Notes under the pieces: generated by a model
The model's input: only the letters and a program-made list of their open reading frames with translations
Databases searched by the model: none
Told to the model about the DNA's origin: nothing
Assembly (NCBI GenBank): GCA_026874595.1
Contig: CM049310.1
Coordinates: 31,311,558-31,375,557, forward strand
Length of the DNA stretch: 64,000 nt
Origin: Sipunculus nudus
Lineage: Eukaryota; Annelida; Sipuncula; Golfingiida; Sipunculidae
Reading direction: 5' to 3'
Program-made: the position numbers and the translations under genes
In this document: positions 10,701-25,700 of the stretch, in pieces
Numbering within the stretch: position 1 is the first letter of the stretch
Layout of the letters: each line of letters opens with the position of its first letter

Positions 10701-13700
10701 ATCAACCGTACTTACTGCAGTTCATTTCATCTGAGTAGTCTCCGCAGTCATCTTGTTCATTACAGAGGAAGGACTCGGCCACGCAGCGTCCGGTGCCACA
10801 TTTGAACAAACCAGTCTCATTGCAAGCTGGAAATAAACAGTTGTGCAAAGGATATACAATTATGAGAAAACATGCCATAAAATATAAGACACTGTATTAA
10901 AATGCTTAGCACTGCAAGGGTGCATAATACGCCCATTGTATGTCTTATGACCTTGTATGTCATTAAAAAGTGTGTGAATTTTGGAGGGAACTTAATACAG
11001 GTGAGAAGCTCTATTGGAAATTTTGTATGAGTCTCATGAAAATCCTTAGGGTTTTTGATAAGTAATCATGCCCCCATAAAAATCTGATGACCTTAAACCT
11101 CATTAATAATGCATGGAATCTGCTAGAAATAAAATCTTGAGTTCCATCAAAATCAAATTCCTGGTAAGTAAATGCTTCCAGGATCCAAATAAGCCAGGTG
11201 ACCTATGAATGCATTAAATATGTGTGGATTTTGCCTAGCATCCAATTCTGCCGAGATATAATCTGTTGGTAAGCAGTTGTAGCGTTCAGAGCCCTTGTAA
11301 ATTTGGCTTTGAAAGGTCAACAGATTTACTCAAGATGTGGGCCCTGTGACTTTGACCTTTAACCTTGTGAACTCAAAACCAACCGGGATTTTCCCTTATT
11401 ATCAGGAGAGCAGCATTTGAAAGATGGAAGTTGTGGTATGGAAAGTCTGGGCAGGACTTCTAAAGATATTGGGTTCACAAATATTGTAGATTTCCACAAA
11501 TTTATGGTACTACAGTACTTCAAAATATCCTTAATTAGGTCAATTCAACACTGAAGGTCATTGACACAAGTTTATGAATATGAGAAGTCACTATCCCTGA
11601 ACTTTCTTCATTCTTGATTTCATTACAATCCAAAAACTTATTTTGAGAAATGTAATGTTTTATCAGATTTTCACTAAATATGATATTATTCAAGGTCAAG
11701 GCCACTCTCATATTAAAGGTCATGACCCCTATTGGATCAGGCTTCATCCTGAGATCCATACATGTGCACAGTCAAAGGAAATCATATTGTTAGCTTGTAA
11801 ATGTGCCCATACTATTTCAAGTGATGTTCCATATTAAGGCTTTAAACTCCAATAACGCCCGCCAGGGCGCGCGGTTTGTCACGGGCCTGGTGTTCAAAAA
11901 CGCCCGCCCGGGCGCGCTAAAGCCCATTTTACATACCCGTAATTGGGGCAAGTTTTGGGGGTGAAATGTTTATTGTCATCCATCATATTTGTACTTAAAT
12001 GAAAGAGAAAAACGTCAAGTGTTGTTCTAACATGTGACCAAGATCCAAACTGGCGCGAACGCAGACTTGTTGGAAAAAATATAAAAATGATTGACTTTCA
12101 CTCACGTGGCCTTGTTACGTGGGCCCTGGTAACATGTCGGCTGCGAGAGTAAAATCAGACACCTACGCTAAATTCATCAGAAATCGGTAAATTACCAAAT
12201 GTTGGCAATCAATCCTGGTGACAAAATCAAGTGCAGTGTGTTTACAGATTTAACTTCCGTTAAACATTTCCAAGATCATATATTATCCCCTTTTTTATTG
12301 GTTTAACTTGTGACCAATGATCGCCGTCCGACTGACTGACGCGTCTGACAGACACCACGCACGTGATCTGCGTGACCTCCTTACTGTGTCATGTACTGGC
12401 ACTTGAAAACCATTTTTAACCGATATCATATAATAAAATGAGTATTTATTTTAAATATTAACATATTTTCTTAACTAAAAATCGAAGATACTGTCATATA
12501 TCATGTCGTATATATATGTGATGTCTGATTGTTTACTAGTGATCATTTCTGTGCCAAACATTCTATGTACAATCGTAATCGGGCACAATCGGCCGTGCAC
12601 AAGAACTGTCAATCATTCTAAGAGGCTTTTTGGATTGAAAATAAAATTAATACCGTCTTAAATTAGAAACAGCCAGATATTATATGGATATAGTTAATTT
12701 TCCAGTGTAAAATATAAAGATAACTTTATACTCCATGAAATATTGAAGTAATTATTTTACGACGTACGTGGATCGAACTGTACGCCTATACACCCAGATC
12801 CTTGAATATGTAAAACAAGACAGTAAGTGACTTATACGCTTGAACAAATATGTATTAATACGGTTTTAACACATACTGAACAGATTTTACAAATTTTTAT
12901 ATGTGTAGTACTTCCTGTATATGTATAGGCTACATGTGTACGTGCACGTGTGCGCGCTTTTGTGTGTGTGTGTATATATATAGGCCTATGTGCGTATTAT
13001 AATTTTCATTAGTGATTGAAAAAAGCACCAGTAGTTGTCACTGCCAGTGAAACAGATTTTCGGCGGAGCTGCAAAACATCCTTAAATATATATGGCACAT
13101 AGCAAACTAAATTTAAAAAATATAACCTATTATATTATGAATTGAAGTAAATAATTTTTTTTTTGTAATACGTTTGCCTATAACAGGCTATTCATTGTTG
13201 TAAGGAACAGTTATAAATGTGTGTACCTTTTAAACATAAAATCTGATCACTAATACCAGAACTTATAACTCCTTTTTATATTTCATCCATGAAAGTTTCT
13301 CAAATCGGGTTCATTCGCCGCCTATATTCATAAAAAATACATAACGTATACCGCAGACTGCATATATATCGCATATACCGTACGTGCACCCGGTATAAAC
13401 GCCGCTTTATATTGATATCGCTCTCAAAACCCAGTCAACGCTTGCATGCATGGCCCAGGGATTAAATATGGAAAATGTGTCGTGGTCATGATAATCCTTT
13501 AAAGTCATACGGCGGAGTCAGTCTCAGTCATGATACATGCAAGAAAATGAATAAAATGCATTCGCCAATCTTAAATTAGAAGCTATAGCGTATATATATA
13601 TAGTGACGGTGACACAGTGAAAGTAAAATATTAAGACCAAAGATGCGGACTTTCGATATGCATGCGCATGGTGTATTCAAAATGACGATCGAGAAACCAT

Positions 13701-16700
13701 GCAGGTGGACAAATTAGACTGAAATCTAATTGTACCTTTACATTGCTGTACAATAAGATTTAAAAGACGCAGGTATACAAATATATCTATATTGCAAAAT
13801 GTTTGATGGCTTTGTCTCAAACTTGCCCCTTTCGAAGACCTAAAATACCACAGGGTGTCGGCTTCTATTTTTACCCACCGACCTTGTCATATTCACGTTT
13901 GATTGACAGTTTTATTAGCACAAGGAAATTTTCCTATCACACAGAAGATTTTAGCGGAAAGACAGCACACAACATGTGGCCAACCAGACGGGGATTCGGA
14001 GTGAAAATTACTACTTTAAATTGGCATCTATAACATTAATCATCAAAGGATAATGACATCATTTACAATGTTCGGGAACCGAACGACATGTATAATTGCC
14101 AGGTGTAGGTCATGGTCCGCGTCTGTACAGCTGACGGGACTGGTGAATACAAAATAAATAAATAAACAAACACCCAAGAGATCATAACTTATTAGAAGTT
14201 TTTGGAACATTCCAGGTGCTTCTTAAGAATTATTGAATTGTTGCTGCATATTGTTTTATAATTAACTGGAACTCTGCCTCTCCGTGAAATCACCACCTTG
14301 CAGCCTGGGGAGACCGCATGCTTTCCTGCTGAAGCTGAAGTTTTATCAGCAGTGCATGATTTCTGACTATATGAGGGCTTAAATGTACAAAGTTGCATAC
14401 GGAGGTTACCAGATTAGCTAAATGATTTGAAGTTAGGTCTCGTGTATACAGCTAGTTAACCAAGGAATTGCATGTGCATCTCAAAATTATTAAATAAATT
14501 TTCTACTTTTCTTCAAGTGAAGTTGAATTGAATAAATGTAATTATATATTATATTTCCATTTTATATTAATTTCATATGACGTAATTATGCTTCATTTAA
14601 ATGTCACTGAAATAAAGTGCAAATTGAAGACCTGGATAAGTAAGTGCATGAAGATATGTAGGCCTACATGCAATTGTCCTCTAAGATACCAGAATGTACT
14701 GCTATGAAATCATAGTAACTAGGCATGATTTTAATAAGCATTGTTGGACTTACGTAGGCCTATATATTTGAATAACATAACCTACATTAAAATGTACTGT
14801 GAAAACATGTTTCTTTGGTGTTACTTCACAGTTTAGTATCGTTTTCCCACGTTTATAAACTTTGGTATTATGTGCATTATCCCCAATAGCACATTTTAAA
14901 AACACCTTTCCAACAATAAAAAATATTGATTTTCCGTTATTTTATATTCTTGTTAATAACGATTTGTTTACATTAATGTGCATAGGACTATTTATTATAT
15001 ATGTAATAAATTATTGTTCCACTAGTACTACCAGTGTTCTCATTGTTTCTGATCCCTGCGGGAAAAAAATCGATTCTAATGCATACATATTGCATGACGT
15101 GAGAGGATGTTTCCAGGTAACTCTTGCATGACGTGAGAGGATGTTTCCAGGTAACTCCCCCCCCCCCCCCCACCACCACCCCCACAAAAAAAAAAAGAAT
15201 AATTCGACCGCCAGTCGGCACAGCATCTCATGACGCTTCTTATAATAAACACGCCAGACTCAGTCACGTGAACCATGTCCATTTAAAAGACTTTACAAAA
15301 TAAACACGCCAGACCCAGTCACGTGAACCTTGCCGATGTAAAAGTAGATACGATTGGGTGAGAAAAGTTTACAGCGTCAGTGCGTCACCGCTGGCTGAGG
15401 GATGACGCGGTAAAATTGGACCGTTCAGGAAAAAAAACCCAAACAGACGTGTCGTCTTGCATCTTAATTGTCCAGTAAATGTTTTATTTATTTTAATTTT
15501 TCCGTTATATTGACTAGATAGGATAATTCTGCAACTAAAGTCTGGAAAACCGCCTCGTTAATGTACCTTGTGTGCTACATATTGCTAAATTCACTCATTA
15601 TCGCTCAATCACCGTCAGCCGCGGGGGCGGGTACTACAAAAGAAATTGCATGGATACCCTCAATTAAGAAAATAAGAGTTTTCACAAGTGTAAGACATTT
15701 TGGTTTTGATTTTCTATTTCAAATTTTAGTACCATCGCACTGTTTCGAATGGGAAAGATTTGGATATATCAACGTTTATTTAGGCTAATCGTTGATCGAA
15801 CCAAGTGCACACCTGTTTACCTGTCGCACCTGGATTTTTACCTGTGCAGATAAACGCGACAGACCAACTAAACAGCAATTTTATTATTGCATGAAATGTT
15901 AACAAACAGGGTAGACACATTTTTCCAGATTTTATTTTAAAATCAGTCGGCGATTTGTTTTTGCCTGCACATGTAAATATATATTAATTTGACATAAAAA
16001 GGTATATTACAGGTAACCAGATAATTAGTGCATTTCACACCCATAAATTATATATTTTGCACATTGGAACAAAGTAAATAGTTTTTATTGCAATGTCCCT
16101 TATAACAAGTATAATATATAATTTAAATTAAAAAAATGAGAATTTACCTTTATTTACCTGATCTTACCTGTGCAGGTGAGTAAACTTTTACAGGTAGAAA
16201 TTGGCAAAATTGAAATCCACAAGTCTCGTCGCTGTGCAGTTAATTAAAAGATAGCTTCTGCATATTGTTTTAACTCCTTCAAAATTTTCCTCTCCACTTT
16301 TAAAATAAAAAGTTGTCTTTATATTCTGTACTTACAAAGGTAATTAAATCTGTTTAAGGTCAAAGGTATCATTTCAGGTAACCCAATAAATAGTGCAGTT
16401 AGTACCTATAATTCATAAATTTTACACATGGCACTCAAAATTAAGTTGTATGTTTTTTTTTCTCCCTTATTACATGTATAAAATATATACTTCATGAAAA
16501 AAATAATTTACCTGTATTTACCTGAACTCACCTGTACAGGTGAGTATGTTTTTATGTGTAACCGTAACCAAAATTATCAATTTATGTTTTACATGTCTGA
16601 AAAATCAAAATATAATGGTTTTACACAGTTGACACTTGTTTATCCATATTCTTCTCAGCCACTTTTCAGCATGATTTTGTCACTGCCACAGGTAATTAGA

Positions 16701-19700
16701 TCAGTTGAAGAACAAAGGTACTATTCACATAGGTAACTTAATTACTGTATTAAAAGCACCTGTTCTTATATCAAAATGAATTATACAGTCCATAAATAGA
16801 GAAGGTATTAATTTATAGTAACTATATTGATGAACAAGGTGTTTGCTAACATATTCAGAAAAAAAAATAATTTACCTTTACTTACCTGTACAGGTAAACA
16901 TATGTGTTATATGTTAATAATCATAGAATGTGCTCTTTGGGTCAGCAAGCTTTTCAGGTGAAAAATATTTGATTTCCACAGAAAAATCCAATTTTACTTG
17001 CACATTCTGGTTCGTTGGTGGTTCCCTTTCCAGTATTAAACCAAATCATTTACCTTTTTCTTACCTTTAATTAATAATTACCTTAGAGTGAAAAAAAATC
17101 CTTAAATTTCCCTGTTTTTATCAAATGGTTAATGGGTTACCTGAACAGGATGAAAGGGGTCATTTTGGTGATATACCAGTGAGTGGAAATACAGTTAGTA
17201 CAGATTTACCTGTTTTTACCTGTATATACCTTAGCTACATACATATCAAACCAGGTATGTAGAAAATAAATGAAATAACATGATGGACATATACCTGACA
17301 GTAAAAGCTGAAAATTTCACAAAGATACCTTTAACGGTTACTGAGTTAATGTCTCTTATATAGATTCATGTCAAAATGTGGAAAAAATGCAAAATAAATC
17401 TGAACAGTAGGAGTGTGACAATCCACAGGCTAATCTGAACAGTAAAGGGTTAAACGGTGCAAAAACAAATCAAGGTGACACCTCCAGTCTTGGAAACAAG
17501 AAAAAGCTATCCAAGTCCTGGCAACCAAATTTCAAGAACAATCCATCAGGCCCAAGGTTAGATATCTGGCCTTTATATGCACTTTATTCTTTATCTGGGG
17601 TGCTCCAATACAACACCCCGTGTATACACAGGTCAAAGTGACCACATTTGAGGTTTACAAGGATATCTTTTTAGAACTACTATATGTGCCCTGCTAATTT
17701 ACAAGCAGACAGCCAACAGACAAAGCAATGCGACTTTCAGCTAGCTGAGCTAAACAGTTTATTATTTATTAATAATTTGTCAAATAACACCGTATAATTA
17801 CTTTACAGGTAGGAATTATACCACTGGCCTACTGATGGCCACTTTCCTGGAACATCTCATGTGTCAGTCAGTCAACTTTAGAAAATGAGAAGTAACTATG
17901 ACCATTCCTTTGAGTACATATCTTTTTCATATAGTCTCAATCCTCTAAGAATCCTGTCAAGACAACTAATATCTTATCAGCGAATGTCATATCTTGAAAA
18001 TATTTCTACTCAATAATGAGACACAATTTTCTGTAATAAAGCTCCATCCCATACAAACCCATCTACAAATGGACTGCAAAAAAGATGCTACTCACCGCAG
18101 TTCTCCTCATCAGACCAGTCTCCACAACCATCAAAACCATTACACACTGTATCCATGGTGATACATTTGTCATTGTCACACTTGAAGTTGGCTTCATGGT
18201 CACCACAGTCTGCAATTTCATAGAATTAGCATGGTCAAAATTTGTTAACTCCATAACATTTTACCTTCATGGTTGTTCCACATATTTATCAGAAACATCT
18301 GACTTTATTTTGGCACTTAGACTGCTATGTCTTTACCATTACCATGGTTATGTGAAGCCAACAAAGGTAAATTTCATTATTCCCTATACTTAGTCTTCTG
18401 TTAACTGGCAACCTGGGAGATATAAAATGAGTTATTTAAACTATTGTATGTGGTCCTGTGTGTTTTCACCAAAACATCTTGCCATAAAAACTAGAAATAT
18501 CTAACAATGATGACGTCATAGTATCCATAGGCCTTGGTCAAACCATCTTTTCAGCAGCTTTTTTCTCTACCCCTTGGGAGTTACAGAATGGACCTTAATC
18601 TACTGACACACCACATTTGGCGTAACTGCAGTTATTCCTGTTGCACCTTCATGTGTACAAATAAAACTGTATAAAACAAACAAGAAATTAAAGAGGAATG
18701 GATAATGGTCAAAGGGTTAGGGAATACTGAAGGTACAACCATCATCAAACTACAGAGTAATTCTGACAAATAAATAAGTTTTAAGTCACTACATGTCATG
18801 AAATAAAGTTGGTCTAAACACTGTTTCTCTTTCACAACCACAAGAGCATTCACTGAAAAAGAGTACTCTTGACCAAACCAATTTCACTGACATCACACAG
18901 ACAAGTGTACAAATGTTACAGGCACATTTCATCATGTTATTACATACCACATCCTGAGGCCTCATCCTCACCACCAGGACAGTTACGGACACTGTTACAG
19001 TAATCCTTGGCAGGAATACAGCCAGCTCCTGGACACTTGAACTGGCCTCGTGTACATGCTGCAAGATATATTCAATATTATATACATGTTAACTTACCTC
19101 ATGTACATGTTCCATAATACATTTCACATAGCACACATTTGTAAACACTTAAAACTGATATGTAGTGCATGTTGGGAAATAATTTTCAAAATGTAAATGC
19201 AACTACATATGGATTTATTCTTCAAATAAACTTCTCAAGCACATATCAAGAAGAGTTGGGAATCCTTCATTGAGCAACTGTAAGGTGATGCAGTGTTTAG
19301 ATTAAAGATGTCATTAATAAATGTACATCTTGATGAAAAACAAGAAGTTTCTAAACCACTGACTGTATTGACCAGATACTTACTGCAGTTAGCTTCATCA
19401 GACCAGTCTCCACAGTCATCCTTGTTGTTACACTCCTCAGACAGAGGGATACAGCGACCTGTACCACAGGAGAACTGGAACTCTGTACAGTCTGTAATAA
19501 AAGAATATGGTCAACCATAATCTTCAGGAGAACAGGAACTCTGTACAGTCTGTAATAAAAGAATATGGTCAACCATAATCTTCAGGAGTACTGGAACTCT
19601 GTTTAAGTCTGTAATAAAAAAATATGGTCAACTATAATCTTCAGGAGAACTGGAACTCTGTACAGTCTGTAATAAAAGAATATGGTCAACCATAACCTTC

Positions 19701-22700
19701 AGGAGAACTGGAACTCTGTACAGTCTGTAATAAAAGAATATGGTCAACCATAACCTTCAGGAGAACTGGAACTCTGTACAGTCTGTAATAAAAGAATATC
19801 TCAACCATTATCTTCAGGAGAACTGGAACTCTATATGTTGAGATCATAGAAACAAAACCACACAGACCAATAAGGCTTCAATACCTTTAAAGTTCATTAA
19901 TAATGACTTGTTTCATCAGATCCACCTTTTTTCACAGATTTTTAAATACCCATGTATGATGTAGTGAGCATTTCATTGAAGAAAACCTTATCTGAAGACC
20001 TTAATGCCACCATCGCTTTGGTTTGAGCCCTTTTCTAATACAATCAACCAATTGCTATTTCAAATAGTCCAAGAGGTGATCAGCCCTTCCTTTAATTTAC
20101 TAAGGACAAACCTTACTTATCACAAAGGTTAAAACAGAAAATACACTGTATTATAAGAATCAGCCAACTTATTGTTATCACACTGAATAGCTACAAGCAA
20201 GTGCTGCTCTGCTGGCAGAATAATGAAGATGTATAACTTACTGCAGCTGAGTTCGTCTTCTCCGTTTGTACACTCGTCAAAACCGTTACAGACCTGGTTT
20301 GCTCGGATACATGTGTCATCATCACATGTGAAGGCCAAGGTTGGGTGACAAGCTGAAGTTGAAAAGATTCCCATAAATTTTCAATTGCAACATTTTAAAA
20401 AGTTAAAGTTTGTAAAATACAATGTAATTATATAATGAAATGTACTCGAGGTAGACATCCTGTTAAAACTGAAATATAAGGATTCTTGCATTTTCTATAA
20501 AATTAACACCTTGTTGCAATCACAATGATAAATTATTCTGACTTGATACCAAATGAAATCAACAAGAATTTTATAACTCACTGCAGTTAGCCACTTCATC
20601 ATCACCATCCGGACAGTCTTCAGTGCCATCACAGTACTTGAGAGCGTCCAGACACAGACCCTGTTGACACTGAAATTCTCCACTGGCACAGGCTACAAAA
20701 CCAAGAAATTATGCACTAAATCATACATTACAGAGATTTTTATCTCAAACTCAAGGAGCGCTTTATTGATATTCTTCAGCAAGGAAAGCTAACCTGGAAT
20801 TCCTGTCATGTAAAACATTAATGTATTTAGTGTAACAAGAAGCTCTAATACTTCAGCAAACAGACATTAAATCTGTTTTCAGGTATTGACTTTTTATTAG
20901 AGGAAAGACTCACAGCATGAAGCCTCATCACTGCCATCAGCACAGTCCAGGTTCCCATCACAAACCATACTGTTGTCCAAACAACGGCCAGAAGTGTTGC
21001 ACGAGAACTCAAATGCAGAACAATCTGAGATGAAAAATAAATTAATTTTAGGAGTACTGAAGTTTAGAAGTTAAATAAACACACTAATACAAACGATTAA
21101 TGTAAAACCAACAACATAGAATAGTTTCCTTGGGCCATCCTTATAAAATTCTGTGTTGGGACTAACACTGGTCCACAAAATATCACCAGAAAAGGAGAAA
21201 AGATATTTACTTTTAAGGCAGGTTCTGAAATATATTGCACCTTTAAGTTTTCATACGTGAACCCATGTTAAGGGTTTTTGTCTGGCTAAAAAAAACAAAA
21301 CACTGTCTATACATGCAAGTCATTTGTAAAGCTTATATAGTAGCAGTGTTCTAAAAAAAAAAAGGTACAGAAAAGCTACAAATATGCAACCTAGAATGAA
21401 GAAAACTCTTTTGACAATACTGAAGTTCAGCAATAAAAAAGAACAATTAACAAACAATAAAAAATGATCAAATGTAACACAGTTAACACATAATTTTCTT
21501 TTGAAAGCTGATTAAACAAATAAATAGAACCATGTCCATCAGTTTAGCCATAAATTCATATGAAATTAATTATCTTTTTAATAGAAATTAACACATACAA
21601 AATTTGTAATACTTTGTGTACACTTGAGACATATTCCAATTCAGACTAGGATACATATGCACTTCCAGTGTAAAAGATATTCCAGACATTTCAAACCATG
21701 TAAAGTAACTGGAATAATAATTATACCCTGTTTGCTTTAATACAACTGCTTGTTCTTCCAAATAACAGCAGCATTGTCCTGCCCTAATGGATACAATCCA
21801 TTTCTGACATTTTAACCTTTTTATCTACTAGTTTATGACAGGCAGTAATGTAAGTTTCAATCAGTTTCACTTACCGCAGTTGGATTCATCACTCCAGTCC
21901 CCACAGTCATCATTTCTGTCACAACTGGCAGTCTTCGGAACACACTTGCCATTGTTACAGGAAAGGTGGAAGTCCTCAAGGCAAGCTTGGAGTAGAAAAA
22001 TATGTTTATGTTAATCAACTGGTAAGCAATCTGAACACATGTAACATTCTAAGTAGGAAGTCTTTACTATATTAATAGTGATAACAGTAAGAGCTTTCCT
22101 GTGTTTTATCAGAAAATTAGATGTACCATCACAAAACTGAACACCATGTATACTTACTACAGTTAGCATCCTCATCTGTTCCATCAGGACAATGAGGTGA
22201 ACCATCACAAAACTCCACACCATGTATACTTACTACAGCTGGCATCCTCATCTGTTCCATCAGGACACTGTGTTGTACCATCACAATACTGAACACCATG
22301 TATACCTACTACAGTTGGCATCCTCATCTGTTCAACCAGGACAGTATGGTGTACCATAAAAAAATGAACACCATGTATACTTACTACAGTTGGCATCCTC
22401 ATTTGTTCCATCAGGACAGTGTGGTGTACCATCACAATACTTAACACCATGTATACTTATTACAGTTGGCATCCTCATTTGTTCCATCAGGACAGTATGT
22501 TGTACCATCACAAAACTCCACACCATGTATACTTACTACAGTTGGCATCCTCATCTGTTCCATCAGGACAGTGTGGTGTACCATCACAATACTGAACACC
22601 AGGGATGCACACTCCAGATACTGGACAGCTCACTTGGTTCTCTGTGCAATCTAATAATAAAGAGGAGAAAATGTTTACCAACTGTTGCTCTATCTTATTC

Positions 22701-25700
22701 ACAACACTAAGTATGTTTCAGAGACTAGGGTCAATCCAGCTCAATCCTAGTCAGCAGTAAATACATGCTACAAATAAATTTAAATACCTTTGAATAAAAA
22801 TTAATTTATATAATTTTTAACTTAACTGACTTATTGCACATTTATGAACTATTGTTCAGTCTTATTCACAATGCTTCAGAGTTGTCCAGCTCATACACTT
22901 ATTCATGTAGATGTGTTTACTTACTGCAGTTTCCTTCATCGCTCCAGTCACCACAGTCATCCTCAGAGTCACAAGTCTCTGATTTTCGGATACACAACCC
23001 GTTGTCACACTTGAACACATCTGCTCCATCACAAGCTGAAATGTTAAATTGGTTGAAGGATAAATTCCTAATCATACCATAATTATACTGATAATTTAGT
23101 TATTGAACAGCTTAAAGTCATATATGGTTCTAATAATGTCTACTGTTCTAAATTTGAGTTCATTGTGTTCCTGTAATTATATAATTAAACTCAGAGGTAC
23201 CCTGGATCAATTACTCACTGCAGTTCATTTCATCAGACTTGTCCTCACAGTTGAATACACCATTACACTTGTAGATCTTCTCAACACATTCCCCGGAGTC
23301 ACACTTGAAAGTGAACTCAGTTTCACAGTCTGTGGTGGGAAGAAACAAATCAAAATGTGATTAAATCAAAATGTTCTAGGTACACTGTTAAGCAAATAAA
23401 ACAAAAATAAAGCATGCAATATTCATTATAAAGCCATATATGCAAAAAATTGTGACAGTTAAACCAGTATTACAAAAATCTTTCATAAAACTGAATATTA
23501 ACTACATACCACAGCCTGGTTTTTCATCAGATGAATCAGGACAATGCTCCGTTCCATCACAGAACTGGATGGCAGGGATACACAGGCCCTGGTCACACTT
23601 CACCTGACCGAAACTGCAGTCTGAGGAGTGTAAACAGTGCATCAAGTTAAATTAGTTCTGTCACAAACCAGGAAAATGACCTAATGGTTCATTTACTGGT
23701 AATTCCTCCATGGCAAAAATAAAGGGTTCATAGACAACATGGCCAGATATATTATGGATCTTAATATTTTGTTTCTAAAAAAGATTAAATTGTTTACTGG
23801 CAAACAGTCATTATCAGGGTATTAGTTAATATTTCAGTTAATTTGCACACAAGAAACAGATCACTTAACCTAGGGTCAGTTTTATACTAAAAGAGCTGAT
23901 AAAATCAACCTTGAATCTATTCTTTTTCTTCCCTTAACTAATTTCCTAACAGACTTAATATTTATACCCTGTATTATTTGGCACTTTTCCCAATGTTTTA
24001 TTCAAGTGTTGTTTACAGATTCACTTACTGCAGTTGGCTTCATCAGCAAAGTCTGAACAGTCTGGGTTGCTGTCACATACTTTCTGTTTGGCGATACAGT
24101 TGCCCTGGGTTGGACATTTAAATTCTGTGTCTTCATTACAGGCTGAAAGCAGGAGAAAAATCATTTCATACAAGGAGGCTATTTAAGTTTTCATTGTACA
24201 GAAAAGATTGTTACATTATGACATCCTTTCAGAACATAATAAAAGACCAAGATATGAATCCTGATTTACTTACTGCAGTTGTGTTCATCTGTGTTGTCCC
24301 CACAGTCGTCCACCTTGTTACAAACAGCGGCCATGGACACACATTCACCAGTTCCACATTTGAAGTTTCCAACACTGCTGCAGTCTGCAATAAGAAAAAG
24401 AAAGATTAAACAAGATTTGAAGTTACAGAGTACAAGGGTATGAACTCAATAAACCTAAATTAAAAACTTTAAATTCATTAAATAGCCTTATAGATCGAGC
24501 CTGCAGCACATGGAAAATCCTTTATAACCCCTACACATTGGTTTTATAAACAATATGACAATATGACAAATACTGTACTTAATCTTTCAAACTCACCACA
24601 GCCTTCCTTTTCATCGCTCTTGTCAGCACAGTCCTCCACTGAGTTACAGAAGCTCACCTTGCTGATGCACTGACCATTGTCACACTGGGTTTCACCCTCA
24701 GCACAAGCTGTTAACAAGCAGACAAAATGAGGAGTCTGTATTCAATGGTACAATATGAAAATTGTAGACACAGTTCATGGCAAAAATCAACTCATCTGTC
24801 ACATACTACTTATATAACATATGGACATATTGAATCTAACAACAAGGCCTACAGGCCTAATGCGAACCTGTGCATTGGGAAATACATTAGGTATAATGCT
24901 TCAATACTGGTCCATTACTTTTCATGTGTATGAACAATGCAAGTACTAAACATTTTGAATAAGAAACAATTACACAAACATCACTGCTGAAATTCTGGCA
25001 TGGGTGCACACAACACAAAAGTGATTGTAGTTGGCACCACCAGTCTTGTATACAACAAAGCTATCAGAGATATATACATATGCCCAATTTCAGACTGATA
25101 TATCAAACCCCTCCAGAGAAATAAGCAGGGACACACATTGTGCAAAAATTATTGTTGGTGACACCACCAGTCTTGTATATGACAAAGCTATTTGATATGT
25201 ATAAATATGCCCAATTTCAGGCTGATTATATCGAATTCCTCTGTAGAAATAAGGAGGCACATACACTGTGCAAGTCATTGTAGGTGGCGACACCTGTCTT
25301 GTGAACGAGAAAGCCATCAAAGACACATAGACAGGCCAAAATATCAGGCCACTACATCAAACTTACCTTGAGTCTGATGCATGGGGCTGACCAGGCTTAG
25401 GTGAGAAAGGCAGATGCCCAAAGTGAACTGTGACAAATTGCTAGCTCAGGCTACTGCACTGAGTGAACTCATAACCTGCACCTGGCTAGACTGAGTGAAC
25501 TTTTGACCTGTACCTCACTGCACTGAGTGAACTCTTTACCTATTGCATAATCTGACACAGTGGGCAGTCTGCCAATGCTATAAATAGAATGAAGCTACTG
25601 CATTGAGTGAACTCCTGACCTATACCTGGCTGCACTGAGTGAACTCTTGAAAGGTTACCTAATCTGATACAGTTGGCAGTCTGCCAAAGCTATAAATAGA

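Larger units (their letters stand above)
4897..24707 (-). repeat. Block A: complete 21-exon LDLa super-repeat (19.8 kb)
   Basis: Second block in transcription order, m1 at 24597 to m21 at 4897. The intron joining its m21 to block C m1 is only 183 bp, which probably shows the original inter-block spacing. The intron joining block B m21 to this block's m1 is 8.7 kb because of repeat insertions. Its m19 array is much larger than in block B, and its m14-m15 intron (10827-18095) is 7.3 kb against 315 bp in B. Confidence 0.9.

Noticed and set aside
14988-15282. Overlapping small proteins with poly-Gly or poly-Phe runs
   Set aside because: They translate a C-run and A-run at 15156-15200; low-complexity artefacts.
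22011-22526. Extra complete LDLa exons within the 76-bp array
   Set aside because: Each unit lacks the first half of the module (cysteines 1-3) and a proper acceptor, so they are partial copies.
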